DNA from: Wuchereria bancrofti
Lineage: Eukaryota > Nematoda > Chromadorea > Rhabditida > Onchocercidae
Reading direction: 5' to 3'
NCBI GenBank assembly: GCA_005281725.1
Contig: SSBO01000012.1
Coordinates: 16,649,865 to 16,713,864 of the forward strand
Length of the DNA stretch: 64,000 nucleotides
Part shown: positions 40,901 through 53,400 of the stretch, piece by piece
Layout: every line of letters starts with the position of its first letter
How positions within the stretch are numbered: the stretch's first letter is position 1
The notes under the pieces: generated by a model
Told to the model about the DNA's origin: nothing
What the model saw: the letters and a program-made list of their open reading frames with translations, nothing else
The model's database searches: none
Made by a program: the position numbers and the translations under genes

Positions 40901-43592
40901 ATACAACTTTGGCATTTGGCATTCTTGGTGGCCAGGATTTGCATCGCACTTGAACAGAAGCAATTTGTAAAAATTGTAATTTCAAATAAGTTTAAAAATT
41001 CCATGTTATCTGTTGGCATATTTAAATCAAGGAATTATATTTAGCCATTTTCAGGAATAAAATCACGTATTTATAACAGCGGGATTCTTGCGAAAAAGGT
41101 ATGTATGAGAATAACCATAATGATCTTCCCTTGGTAAAATAAATGAAAGACCTGGTATGCAAGTTGGCATATGTGACCAAGTACCATTTCGACAGACTAT
41201 AGTAGTTTCCATTTCAGCTATTTCATGCTTTGGTGCACACTCTACTCTCAGTCGTTCTCCGTGTAAAGCAAGTTGTGAAGGCATATGATTAACAACGTGT
41301 CCATCGCTTATTTCAGGTATGCGGCACCCACCTAAATTTTGAAGAATACCGGTCATAGTTTTTGAATAAAAAACAATTATTTAGCTAAACTTACATTTTT
41401 TATAATAAGGAACTTTAATCAAATGTGCTGTCATCAATTGTACTACCAGCGCAAAATGTTATAATGAATGGTATCACAGTCTAGCATCTTCTTCAAAGAT
41501 ATAATATATTAAGTGGGGAAGGAGAATTGGAATGAAAATAATGTATTATTTATAGTTGATAGTGATTATATTTAAAAAAGCACTTAAACAAATAGGCATT
41601 GGATGTGACCATCGTGCATCGTCTTCACATTTTGCATAGGGTGCACCAATGTGATTCATTCCTTCTAAACAACGAAACACAACAACTGCTCCGAAATGCG
41701 TGTCATCACCTTCGATATATCCATTGTGTAATTGAGGCAATGGTGGGCATCGAATTTCTCAAACAAATTTCGTGATTCACTAAACTAATCTTTCAAAATT
41801 TTTATCAATGCATTTATTGGTTTGTTTAGTTCTTTTTTATTTTGTAGAAATTTAAAACTTCTCTTATGTCTCTGTTTTTTCCTTTTCCTTTCTTCTTATA
41901 GGCACTTTTGAGGCCAGAAAAAGTCTCTCAACTAACCTTCACAAGTTGGTTCATTACCACCCCAAACACCTTCGGCAAGACATATCCTCTGCACCTGGCC
42001 AACAAGTCGGTAACCTGTTTTGCATGAATATGTGACACGAGACTGATAAGTCAATGAACTACCAAGTACTTTGCCATGCAGTGGATCCGATGGTCTTTTA
42101 CATTCCGTTGCTGAAAAACTGAATGCATCAAAAAATTATCCGAAATATCTTGTTACAATTTCATTACATATACAGATCTTGTTACAGTGAAATAGGTCTA
42201 CAAAAAAAAGAAGAAATTACCGCAAATTAAAAAACTTACCTTTGCAGTGAGGTACTTGAGCACTCCATTGTCCGCTGCTCAAGCAACGAAGTGTCGGTGA
42301 TCCAATCAACTGATAACCGGGAAGACATACTATTTCAACTGTGTGTGGATAATAGTATAGTTCACCTTTCCGCATTCCGTTCATGATATTCCCTGGATCG
42401 GGACAGCTGCGAGCTATATAAAATATGGATGATGGAAATAGTATATAAAATGTCCCAACTATCTAGGTCTAAAACTTATTTTAAAGATTTATTTTAAAAA
42501 AGACTTAATCGAATGTAGTACTAAGTATAGTGATCTAATTTAAAAGATTAGAAGCAAAATAATTTAAGAAACGGAATGTACACCTCGACACCGTAAATCT
42601 GGACCAAACCATTGCGCTGCTTTTTCTCGATTCAATAGACATTTTGCTATCGTTATTCCTTTATTGTTATAACGATGATAACCGGACACGCAGTTGTAAT
42701 GCACTTCGGTCTCTAACTCATATTGACCACTGTACGAATTGCCATCATGTTGTGCATAAGGTATTTCTGGTGGTGGACCGCACTTTTCTACAATTTTTCT
42801 TGTTTTACAAAATTTCCAGATCGAAAACCAACAATTTCTTGCATCTCTAATGTTTTGAATCCGTATCCCTTAACTTCATACCTAAAGTTACTAACAAGAG
42901 TAGAAATGAAAAACTTCTTGTCATTCAGATCATCAATAGCAATAACATTATCATCGATCAGTTGACGAACACAAAACGAAGTATTGCTCACTTAGTAATC
43001 TGCACTGAGGTTTGGTACCACTCCATTCACGATTTGCTTGACAACGTCGTTGTGATGGACCAACTAACACATATCCCTCATTACAACCATACTCTGCATT
43101 CGAGCCGAACAGAAAATCGCCAGGTGTTCTGATAAAACCGTTCGGTAGATCGACCAATGGATGACAAGTTATTGCTAAAACTTCTTAAAATAACTATATT
43201 CCAAACATCTCTCAACACAACAGATGGAAGTGTCAGTTATCTAGGATAAAAATATTAAAACTTCAAAATATGACGAATCACTTGAAGAAGGCATTCTGAG
43301 CCATATAGCTACATAATGAGTATGAAAAATGAATAAAGGAATGTTGACATTGATCATGCTTGCTATGTGAAGGAAAGAATATGATTTACTTACATGGGTT
43401 GACGCACGACAAGCCGCAAGGGCCATCACAAAGACATCTTTTACTGTTTTTCTTGCATTGCTCATCTCTTGTACAAGCTTTCTTGCAATAGCTGGGACGA
43501 TTGGTAGCACTTACATCGGGACATATTGTTGTCGGAGAAGAATAAATTACAACCATTAATGATAACAGCAACCACAACAGTAAAGTAAGCAT
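34939..43592 (-). CDS. lev-9: LEV-9-like secreted WAP/CCP (sushi) scaffold protein with long C-terminal extension
   Basis: Predicted secreted complement-control-related protein. In C. elegans, LEV-9 (WAP domain plus eight CCP modules) clusters levamisole-type acetylcholine receptors at neuromuscular junctions. Exons, minus strand: 43592-43394, 43174-42992, 42787-42584, 42413-42240, 42110-41937, 41757-41584, 41331-41152, 40948-40766, 40528-40359, 40188-40000, 39770-39668, 39542-39345, 39223-39065, 38806-38579, 38544-38528 (uncertain 17-nt exon), 37496-37394, 37003-36905, 36781-36644, 36396-36176, 36083-35990, 35891-35712, 35445-35269, 35174-34939. All phases agree: 1,260 residues. Order: signal peptide ([19 protein letters not shown]), cysteine-rich WAP-like domain, CCP1-8, tetrabasic RRRRS, more CCP-like modules (some degenerate), an Ig-like domain ([10 protein letters not shown] to EDGGFFHC), and three final CCPs. 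The part after CCP8 is much longer than the C. elegans protein as I remember it. Most CCPs sit on single phase-1 exons, typical for shuffled modules. Confidence 0.85.
38090..38260. repeat. Degenerate AT-rich repeat inside a LEV-9-like intron
   Basis: Words such as AAGACTATAAT (38190-38200 and 38231-38242, approximately) and CAAGACTATCAA, AGAGTATAATTAA recur at irregular spacing of roughly 40 bases. It looks like a decayed tandem repeat in the large intron between the exons ending at 38528 and starting at 37496. Confidence 0.4.
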
Positions 43593-46500
43593 TGAAGAGA
43601 TGAAGAGATCGTGAAAGGACGGCTCCTGAAAGCTGTTTCAACCATAACAGTCGTATTCTTTTCAACCTGAGAGAAGTAATAGTAATCAACGGATGACAGA
43701 GGTTTACTCCACGTCGTAGTGGAAGTAGACGATTTGTTTACCGAAGGTATTAAGGTAAAGGAAAAACGATGTAAAGTATTTAGAAAGTGTAAATCTTTGC
43801 TCCAAACGGACTGACAGCTGTTTATAGGATGATCAGTCCTGTCAACTTGCTATCTACACCTATCATGTGATGAGAAATCATGTGATGAGTTTATCATTGA
43901 TTATTTAATTTTCGATCAATCAGATAATCCTTTTTGCTCACAGCTATAAAATGAGAAAATATTTAATGCATAGTACTCACTATCATATATGTTTCAAATC
44001 AGTGATATAGTCTTATCCAGGAAAATCATCGAGCAGTTTTGGAATTCAAGAAAAGGTTACATACAAATATGTGTTTCATGGAGTTCCTTTATTTCAGAAA
44101 TTTTTTTTTGCTTCCTCATGGTCACATCGATTCATCCTGAAGCTCGTGACAGCATATGACAAATAGGCATTTTATTTTGAACATTTTACGGTAGTTACTC
44201 TTACATGAAATTGAGGTTGGACTATTGGATACGCAATAACCGAGCATAGATCATCCAGCTCGGAAACGTTTCTGAGATTAATGCTAAAGCATCCAAGCCA
44301 GTTTCAGTTTTCACTAGGTTCTGTGAGCACCTTTATAGGTGAGCCACAGTTGATCACTGATGGGTAATATCACTTTTTCATTGAGCCAAATAAAGCTGGG
44401 CACTAGATAACTCCTAAAACTTGATCTAATTAATCAGGATTTTCAGATTAGCAGGTGAAAAAGTTGAATCGCTTCTCATTTTTTAAAACCTGATCAATGA
44501 ATAAAAACAGCATAAAAGGGGTCATTACTTAAAACCCGTCTAATTATTAAAAAACTCTCAAACGGGACCATCTGATCTACAATAATATTTTCTAGAAAAG
44601 TGCATGTATTCAAGAAAAGCGTATGCATTAAAGCGTATGCATTCATAAGTGCTGGAATGAACTGCGGGAATTAAAATATTTTTTTGAAATTTCTCGTAAT
44701 TTGCAAAGTTTCTACACCGCCCAATATGTCTTTCAAAGTCGTTGTGACCGAACTTTTAAGATGAATATTAGTCTTTACACTCTTTTATTGAACACTAATT
44801 TAAAATACTAGGGAAAATGAGTGACTGGAGAGACTTTGAAGGATAAGCCACCGGAAGGTGGATATGTTATTGAAAATGCACAGCTTCAAATTGGCTGCAC
44901 ATTATTAGTCTACGAAATACAATGATTATGTTTCTATCGATTATAAAACTCTTAGTAAGATAGAGGTGGAGGTATGAAATATTGTGAAGGGCAAATATCA
45001 AAGTATTCTTATTTAACAGATAGCAAATCTTGTTACAAAACAATTTAATTCTCGAGGATTAAAATACTGGAATATGTTGGATCTCGAGAATCTCCAGAGT
45101 GAAAAAAGAATGGAAATTCATCCAATACGTAGAGCTGAGAATAGTAGAGAAATAACTTAATAATACAAAAGACCTGAAATAAAAACGACATAGAGTACTG
45201 AATGACAAAGAGTTCAATAACATAGTTATTGAGAAGTGCAAAGAGAAGCAACATGTTGATCTTATCAGGTGAGATTAGATAAATGAGTTTGTTAATTAGA
45301 AGGAAAAGTACAGCAGTTATGAAATGAGATGAGAGTGGATCTCTTGTCTAAAGTGGTATGAGATAAAAATTTACGCTAATGAAAAGACAAAAGGATAGAA
45401 GAAATGTTGCTGCAAGGAACAGGTATCAGAAACCTGCGGTATATCCTCAACTACTCGTCAGTGTGCAGCTGCTTCTCTCAAGTCATCGTCGAGCATATTT
45501 AGTTCCGTTTCTTGTAGGGCTGTAGTTACTGCTACTGCTCAGTGGCACTTCCCTTAGTTTAAGAATGTAATTAAAGTTTGTTGTGTCAATTAACATTGAT
45601 GATATCATTTTTAGACTTGCAGATTTTATTCTGAGAAATCGCTAACATTTTTATATCTTGAAATAAACATATCAAGATGTTCAATGTATTTCTAGTAATT
45701 CGAAATGTTTCAAATGACAATAGACGATAGTTTACAAAAAGTGTCAATTACTGACAGATTCAAACGATAAGTTATAAGATAGATAAGTTAACTTACAACA
45801 GAAAGGTTTGTGAAAGTGTTTTGATATGAATTGTCTATGTTATGTACTTCGGAAACTATTTCGTTAATCGCATTCAGACATTTATTCAATATGAAAAATA
45901 TGAACTGATAGTAGTATGCCAAAAAATTTGTAAGAATTGTAAGCTTTGAGATCTAAATAATTTTAAAATTACAAAGTTCTGAAAAAGGTCGCGGGTTGGA
46001 TCAAATATATCGTTTAATGTTGCAGCAGATGAGAAAGCTATTTTATATCCTAAAAGTTGTCTATTTTTGAGAAGTATTTAGACTTAAGTTAAATGAACAA
46101 GACTATGGGAATCAGACATCTACACCTTACGAGATAAGTTTATTACTATTATAGAAGTGAAATTAGTACTCCAAATGACAATTTTTCTTAGTGTTCCAAC
46201 TCTAAATTCGTTATCATATTTCGTTATAATTTCTATTTTTTTATATGTTTTTTTTTCTTTTTCATTTAAAAAATTCATTTAAAAAAAAACAAAAACATTA
46301 TATGTTTTTTCTTTTTCATTCAAAAAATCTTGCATATGCTTTAATCAAAATTGGAAGGTTTGAATGGATTAGTTCTCTGTTTGTAATAGAAGATGTAAAA
46401 AAAGTAAGTAAAATGCTCAAGAAAAGGAAAAACTTTGCTTAAATTGCGAGGAAGGTATATAGTTCTAAACTTGTCCGGATAAAACACTGTTCATATTTTT

Positions 46501-46770
46501 GACATATCGGAAACCTGCAGCTCTCAGTCGAATCTGTCAACTTTTCAAACTTTATTTCTCATTTTTGCTTTCCACGGCCCCTAATTTTTCCAAAATCTTT
46601 AAATGTGGATGGTTTCACAGCGAAACCTCTTTATTGGTCATTTGAATTAGTGCAGGTCTTATGGTTGGTGTATGGATGCGACGTTGGAAGAGGTCAAGTG
46701 GGTTCGTAAACTAAGTTTGCTTCAGTTATTTTTCGTTGTTCGCTTTTGTTCCAAAATTTTCAGTGAATGG
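43593..46770. other. Divergent intergenic region between the LEV-9-like and glutaredoxin-like genes
   Basis: About 3.2 kb separating two divergently transcribed genes, so it should contain both promoters. I see no gene. It contains a perfect tandem 14-bp duplication (44616-44643) and a near-duplicate T/A-rich block (about 46234-46263 and 46298-46327). The short frame at 46245-46442 arises from these A/T runs and is rejected. Confidence 0.45.
44616..44643. repeat. Tandem duplication of 14 bp
   Basis: AAAGCGTATGCATT occurs twice in immediate succession, and a related word (AAAAGTGCATGTATT) precedes it. Small local duplication. Confidence 0.75.
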
Positions 46771-47538
46771 ATGCTCGCTGCACGTTTTATCAGTAGAAGT
46801 TATTGTACGAAGAGAAGATCTCTCCAACTTCATCTCCTTACCACCAATCGCTGTCCACTCTGTGATCATTTCAGACAACAGCTTGATAATTACATCTTTC
46901 ACCAGAGGGAACTTACTCATCTTCTTCAAGTGGAAATTATCAACATAACCACTAACACGAATTTTGAGGTCTGTCCTCCAATCCATCGTTTTTTTTTTCT
47001 CTCCTCGTTGACACTGTCCTCGTCTTCCCTTATCCTTTTATTTGTAATTACCAACAACTGATCAACGAATCAGATGGTCCGAGGTGACAGACCGGACACT
47101 GAATACCTTCAATATTTTTTATCGGTGGCAGATTGCACATTAAGCACAAGAAAAGTTATTTTAATAGTAGGAGATAGCATATGGATGAAGTAATTAAAAA
47201 GACAAAGTGATTAAATATGTATATCAGAGTGATTAGTGTTTAAATCAAGCAATAAGGTATTTAGGTTACAGTTTCTTTACATTTTCATTTGTTCATCTCT
47301 CCCATTTGTCATCTTTTATACGCTGTGTTGTTTACATCTTTATGTCTGTTTTTCTTTTTCTCACACATTTTCCTCTATTACTATTAGAAGTCAGGACTAT
47401 CCTAGATTTTACAGAATAAATTACTTGCAGAAATACAAGTGTGATGTACCAGTGCTTCTGTTCAATGATGAAGTTCTGTTGAAGCATCAATTTCTCAGGG
47501 AAGAATTTGAGAAAGCTCTGATTAGCATATTGCAGTAA
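46771..47538 (+). CDS. Small glutaredoxin-like (DUF836/C5orf63-type) protein
   Basis: Short thioredoxin-fold protein resembling the glutaredoxin-like family of human C5orf63 and yeast YDR286C; substrate unknown, possibly mitochondrial because the start is Arg/Ser-rich (MLAARFISRSYCTKRRS). Exons 46771-46968 and 47395-47538 join in phase 0 and give 113 residues. Visible marks are HLLTTNRCPLCDHFRQQLDN with the CPLC redox pair (beta1-CxxC-alpha1), VEIINIT, then KYKCDVPVLLFNDEVLLKH with the cis-proline segment DVP, and a C-terminal helix. An acceptor at 46761-46763 lies 7 bases before the ATG. The second exon uses the inner of two acceptors because only that one keeps phase. Its stop is 7 bases from the next gene's ATG. 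Confidence 0.8.
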
Positions 47539-47540
47539 GT

Positions 47541-47545
47541 GACAG
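47541..47545 (+). promoter_or_regulatory. Candidate trans-splice acceptor of taspase 1 in a near-zero intergenic gap
   Basis: GACAG directly abuts the taspase ATG at 47546 and begins just after the stop codon of the glutaredoxin-like gene (47536-47538). This is the only sequence available for separating the two messages. Confidence 0.5.
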
Positions 47546-49203
47546 ATGTGTGCATTTGTGGCTGTGCATGCTGGTGCTGGGACACATTCACATAAGACGG
47601 AAGATGTTTGCCTAAAAGCAGTATGCAAATCGAAAGGAGATATTATTGAAGCGGTTAAGGTTTGATCTTTATCTTTTATTCCATTTTGAATTATTCTAAA
47701 AACTTGGAAGTTTTTTTGTAGAGCTTTCTAAAGAAAATTCAATTATCTCATCTCATCATCTTTCAATTTATATTTGTGAAATAGAAATTTGAGATAGTGT
47801 TGAAGTATCTGAGACTTATGATTGACTATTAGTTTAACGATTTCATGAGTACATATTTTCCAGGAACTTGAGAACGATTTTAGAACAAACTGTGGTTTTG
47901 GTTCAAACTTGACATTTGGTGGACATGTAGAATGTGAAGCAGCTTTTGCATCTTCAGAAGGTTAAAATTTATGTAAATTACCGTAACTTCTGAAGTCTTT
48001 CAAGTTTCATTTGAAAAACCTGAAAAAGTTAAAATTTGAAAAAGTATGTATGGTTCCATTCAGGCTAATTGATCATGTTCTTCAGTACTTAAGTTAGAGA
48101 TATTTGAAGATATTCTGACTTTAGACCAAATATTATGGATGCAATTAATATGCTCTTGTTTAGGTCATGTGTTTGGTGCCGTCGGAGTGGTGTCTCGGCT
48201 GCGAAACCCTATTGAAGTTGCTGCAATGGTTGCAAAAGGTTAAATTTTCTTCCAAACATTTTTATTGAAATAAAATACTTGAGTTTATTCGTCTTTGGAA
48301 TATATATTGCGGTCGTTCATTTTATGACTTCTCAACGGCTTCGTGAGAATTCTTGTTGGAAAGCTTTTGTGCTTAGTTTTCAGAACCATTATTGCAGAAC
48401 AGTCGTGCATTGACAAGAAATTTGTGCTGCCGACTGTTTTGGTAGGCCAGGGTGCTGAAGACTGGGCTCAAAAGCGTGGTATTATACTCTGTGATCCAAA
48501 ATCATTAATATCAAAAAGATCACAGCAACAATGGCGAGAAGCTCGAGAAATTGTGAAGGACTGGGAAAAGGAGACGATGGATACCGTAGGCGCTGTATCG
48601 GTAATAGCTGCCTATGATTTAGATAAATCGGAGAATAAGTCATAACATTGAAGTCTGCGATCAATTATTGTCATATAAAATTTCTTCACTTATTCTGTTC
48701 AGTATGAAAATGGTGGTTGTAATGCGGCATGCTCCAGTGGTGGAATTATATTGAAAGCTGAAGGACGATTAGGTCATACGACTCAAATTGGTGGCGCTAT
48801 TTGGGCTGATCAGAGGGATTCCAGGAGTATTGCAGTTGCACTTTCTGGCTGTGGTGAATATATCGCTCAAACATTGTTGGCAAAGACTCTTGCTGAAACC
48901 TTATTTAATTGGTAAACGTTTCCTTCTAATAAAAGCTTTATTTCAATCTATGTTTTATCTGGAAATATTGGATTGTATAGCTACTAAAAAGTTTAGTGTT
49001 AGCAAAATGCTAGTAATTTCGCTTACATTAATTTAAGGTGATTTTTTTAAAAATCAGTTGAAGTGTTTTTAGGAATTGTGAAGATGTGATTCTGAATAAA
49101 ATCAACCATGTTTTCAATGCTGCATTTGTACATTCTCCGTGTCTACAAACTCGAAACAAAAAGCACATCCTTGCCGGTGGATTGGTGCTGTTTGTTGACA
49201 GAG
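47546..49203 (+). CDS. Taspase 1 (threonine aspartase), C-terminus unresolved
   Basis: Ntn-hydrolase family endopeptidase related to L-asparaginases; in animals it cleaves nuclear regulators such as MLL and TFIIA after Asp-Gly. Exons 47546-47659, 47864-47960, 48164-48238, 48398-48600, 48703-48911 and 49073-49203 join in phase, giving 276 residues. Clear blocks: FVAVHAGAGTHS near the start, CGFGSNLTFGGHVECEAAF, FGAVGVVSRLRNPIEVA, the autocleavage site with catalytic Thr in DTVGAV at the exon 4/5 junction, SSGGIILKAEGRLG, SGCGEY and AGGLVLFVD. After 49203 the expected WSHTT-like C-terminus is not open in any frame: an acceptor near 49472 leads to VESSS then a stop. The gene may be C-terminally eroded or the sequence may have errors there. 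It is tightly linked to the gene before it. Confidence 0.82.
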
Positions 49204-50454
49204 GTATATGGATGACTCAGTTATTATCAGAAAAAAACTCAATTTTCGTAGATACTTTAAATCTTATCGATCGCTATTAGAGAGCGTGAGTCTGAATCTA
49301 AAGATTTTTACTCAGCCGAGTATACTAATATGTATCAAGAAAAAAGTTTGGGAGAACGAATTCTCTTCACCTGATATGATTTTGTTCTACAAGTTTTGCA
49401 TTAGGAATGTTGCAAGTGTACTAATTTTACCTTCTGACTCATTTGTTCTTTGATATTGAGCAACATTGTAAGTGGAAAGTTCAAGTCTTCATGACAACCT
49501 GATTTGATTTGAGGTTTTTGGCTTTCTTCCTCCAAAATCAAATCTGTAACGGAAGCTGGTCTGTAAAAATGCGAAGTTTTCTTTTATTGCTGAAGCTTCT
49601 TTTCATTATTCTGATCCCTGTTAATTGCCATCCTCTAGCTGATGAAAGTGAAAACGCTTCCAGCAGTCCGCGGAAGTAAAAGTGCCTCATAACTGATCAT
49701 CTCCGTTTCCGCACGAAAATGCACTTAGAATGGATTTTACGGCTTTTTGCTGTAAGAGCTTTTTATCTCAATATCATCTGCATCGGAAAAATTGAGTCCT
49801 TGTAACTTACTTCACAGTGTAATGAACTCAGGCATTTCTAGCTAGTTTCGATATCAGTGAAATTCAATTCAAAAGAACGGCTCGAGAAGATGTTGCAAAA
49901 ATTCCATTTCAGAAAGCAGGTGTGCAGAACTTGTTTCATTTCATAACACAACGGAATTAACTTTTGCGTTTTTTGGGAATGGAAATAAGATGAAGTACCG
50001 TTCTCGTTCAGTTTCCAGTGATTTTATTGCTCATTCCTTTTCTTTAAGAGATTACATCAACTTTTCCTGATATTTTCTTTGAATTGCAAGTTGTTGACGC
50101 GGAGTTAAGGTTATTTTTTTAATGTGATTATTATATTGTTCAAAACTATTGCTTTGAAATAAAATATTCAATTTTGATTATATCTGTTTCCTTCAGCAGT
50201 TTCTTAGTGCTTTCGACTTACCTGATGTCCGAAGTAATCGACAGCTGAACTTTAAGGTATTTCAAATAATTAGTTTCGTTTGAGCAATAGGTGCATATGA
50301 TATATAGTCAGAATCTGCGGTAATACTGTGTGAACCATACTAGGCTCATTAAGAAGGTTGAACACAAATTTGCAACACTAGTTTTTGATATGTTGGTGCG
50401 TTTTCTGCTTGTTTATGTTTTGTGGTATATTTGATTCAATAAATCTTTTGAAGA
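49204..50454. other. Region between taspase 1 and condensin CAP-D2
   Basis: About 1.25 kb. The left part (about 49470-49560) looks like a broken taspase C-terminal exon: after a stop it reads VFGFLPPKSNL. The middle and right contain a short frame with a signal peptide and two candidate exons (listed separately). Confidence 0.4.
49569..50283 (+). CDS. Possible short secreted-peptide gene (unrecognised)
   Basis: A frame at 49569-49679 encodes 36 residues that look like a signal peptide and a short mature start: MRSFLLLLKLLFIILIPVNC followed by HPLADESENASSSPRK and a stop. It also carries donor-like GTs in phase 1. A candidate exon at 49846-49919 reads KERLEKMLQKFHFRKQ, and another from 50197 reads FLSAFDLPDVRSNRQLNF and then stops at 50281-50283. 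A phase-consistent chain exists (signal exon ending in phase 1, then phase 0), but acceptors are ordinary and I recognise no family. Size and layout would fit a peptide-hormone or small secreted protein precursor. It could equally be chance. Confidence 0.25.
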
Positions 50455-53400
50455 ATGCATGGTTCAACAAAAAAGTTTGTAATCCCTTCTCGAGATGATG
50501 ACTTGTTGGAAGAAAGCGATGATTTTTACACGATTAGTATACGTCCTCAACTAGATGAAATTATTTCAAAAGTGTTTCGTAAGTTTCACCAATGCTTTTT
50601 TATGAAGATAGACGTCTTTGTTTTGACCAAAATATTCAAAAATTAAGTTTGTGAATGTTTTCTGGGAGCGAGATATTTGCAGCTTGCTAGAACTGCATTT
50701 TTCGAGTAACTCTAGTACTGAAGTATATTTTCTGGAAGAAATATTATTTCGTTCATCTGAAGAAATGTTAAATGATAAAACCAGCAATGACTTGTTATCA
50801 TATCTCACTTAACTATTAGCTTTTTTTCAGAATTTCACCACGATATAGATGCTGGCAGATGGTCGCGAGTCATTGATAGATTTGATCACTTATTTTTTAC
50901 TATAAAGTAGGTCACTTTGCAGTATGAATGAAGGGCGTGTATTTCGATACGTTTATATTATATATGTTTAAATCTCTCATTCAAAAATGGTTAGTTATGA
51001 ATTTCCTAAGTTTTAGGATGGGCTCCTACATTTTATTTGCCTATTTAGTTTCGTATTTTCTTTTATTTCATGCTGATGTCAAAATAAATTGATATATTTT
51101 TTTCGTTGTTAGCTTATCATTCTATGTTCCGTTCTTTCACGATTGTTTTCAGACCGTTTTCCGAGGGTGAACCATGGCGTCTTCGCGCTCAGTTAATCTC
51201 GGTTCTAAATACGGGTATATTTTAATTATCCGCCGCAGACCGCTTTTTATTACTGAGTCCTCTTGAGTTTTGAAATGTTTTCCAAACTTTAAAACTTATT
51301 TTAGGCTTAAGACTGACGTTGGACAGCATCGAAGAACTATTACCAATGCTTACAAGTGAAGCGGAAGCTGATTTAGCGCAAGATTTATTTACTGAAAGAG
51401 AAATGCATGCGCGAGCATTTCTAATTTATGTATATTTGTTATGCCGACTTGCTGTACTTTTTGAAAAGGAATCGTGTAATCGGTCCGTGTTAACTTCTTT
51501 CCAAACAATCTTAATCAGGCGTAAACTTTCAATTTCTTAGATTTGCACTGCTTATATCTGCTGAATTTAGGAATTATTATCATAATTATCGCAAAAAAAG
51601 GTGGAGTGTTAATTTGCTATAATTTATTTTGTATTTCATTATTTTCCAGAATGATTCTACAGTTTACTTTCTGTTCCGTAGTTAGATGAACTAATTCTTT
51701 GAGTTGTTCAGTTCTTTTTTTATTGAGAAAGTTTCCAGTTTACATATAGAAAATTATATTTGCACTTTCTAATAAATTTTAGGCTGTCAGAAGTATCGAG
51801 TACTAAGAAAGGCCGTAAAACAGTGTCAGATAAAGCAGACGATCAATATATGGTCCAATGGACATGCGACCGAGGCCATACTTTGAAATTATTGCGCCGT
51901 GCATTTTCAATGAATAGTATCGATGCTCAGGGACGACGGCGTAACACGGCTATTCGTTTTCTCTGGCAACCATCTATAGTACCCTCCGAATTGTTAAAGT
52001 ATTCATCATGATCCTATAAAGATTTTAAAGCGTAATTTACATTAAAAATCTTTGGAATAACCAAGTCGTTTAGCTAATTTCAAAAGACGCATTTTTGAGT
52101 TTGGATGTGATATACGAGTTTTGTGGGATTTTGATTTAATGACATTGTCGTGAATTTTTAAATGAAGCACCAATTTTTCATAGTTTTTTAAGGATTTCGA
52201 AAGATTTGGCTTACAAATTTCTTGAAAACCCGGAACTCAGCAAGGTTAGTGGACGTGATTGGTTGCAAGCAATATTCGGCTACCTCAAAGTTATTTGTAT
52301 TGATTACAGTGAAGTTGCTAGTGAGTATTTTACTTTTTTCTTTATTCAGTAAAAATATTTCTTAAATTCTCTTTCTTAAAGTCAAGAGAAAAAGATTTAT
52401 TATACCATGTGACTAAGGTGAGAACGCTGTACCAGTTTTATAATGATGAAGTTTGTAATTGAACTACCTCATAAACAAAATTTTAGTTCACTTTTTTTAT
52501 CTCAGAAGTTGGTGCTAAACTGGTGAATTTGATGAAGCGTCTTGATTATTTGTCACTTTCTTCTTTAACTCAGTCACCATTTGTTGATGCAATCGAATCT
52601 GTTTCTTATTATGATGATATGGACACTCTTTTCCAGTCAATGCTTTCGGCACTTAGTAAGTCGAGTGTGAATTCATAGATTTTTATTTTAAAATGTAATA
52701 CTACATTTCAAAGAATATTTAGTGCTTGCATCATTTCTTGTCGATTGTAAAATATTAGCTTGCATGTTTCTAAAATGGTGAATTCTAGGTTTTTTGAGAA
52801 AAGGTACTGGAGGCTCATCATATTTTCTAGTGGCAAAGTTAAAATTAGTGTTGATAACAGTAATGTAGATACTCAGTTGTTCATGACCAACTTCTGAATT
52901 TTGATGTGTTGGGAAGCTTGTGTCATTATCATATTTGAAATATACTGTCTAGGTCGCTTATCGAAAAGTGATTTTGCTCGTAATGATGTGTCAGCTCGAC
53001 CATTTGCTTTATTTATTGTTTCGCTGGCCGAGAAGAAGCCATATTTGTTAAATAAACATATTGTCAATATTGCTCCGTTTCTCTCAGATGATGTAACTTT
53101 CTCCTAATGTTTGTCTTGTTTATAATATGCTGTTTCTAACAGAATTGAATTTCTTGTTTTTAAGGAATTTTCAAGATAGTGAACTATAAAACACGGTACA
53201 TTTTCAGCCAGCTACTCTTCGTTGTGCCGTTCTTACTGCCTTTGTCGAGATCGTTATGGTCGTATATAAGGGAAATTTACCAGAGGGTAATTTTCGACGG
53301 TCGCGCGATCGGCTTCTCCTTCACTTACAGGTCTAACAATAGTAGTAGTAGCAGCAGTAAAATATCTTCATTATGTTGTAAAAAAATGCCTTTTTCTCTT

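Noticed and set aside
46726..46986. Minus-strand frame opposite the glutaredoxin-like exon
   Set aside because: The plus strand carries the CPLC thioredoxin-fold exon with good splice sites; the minus frame has no family features.
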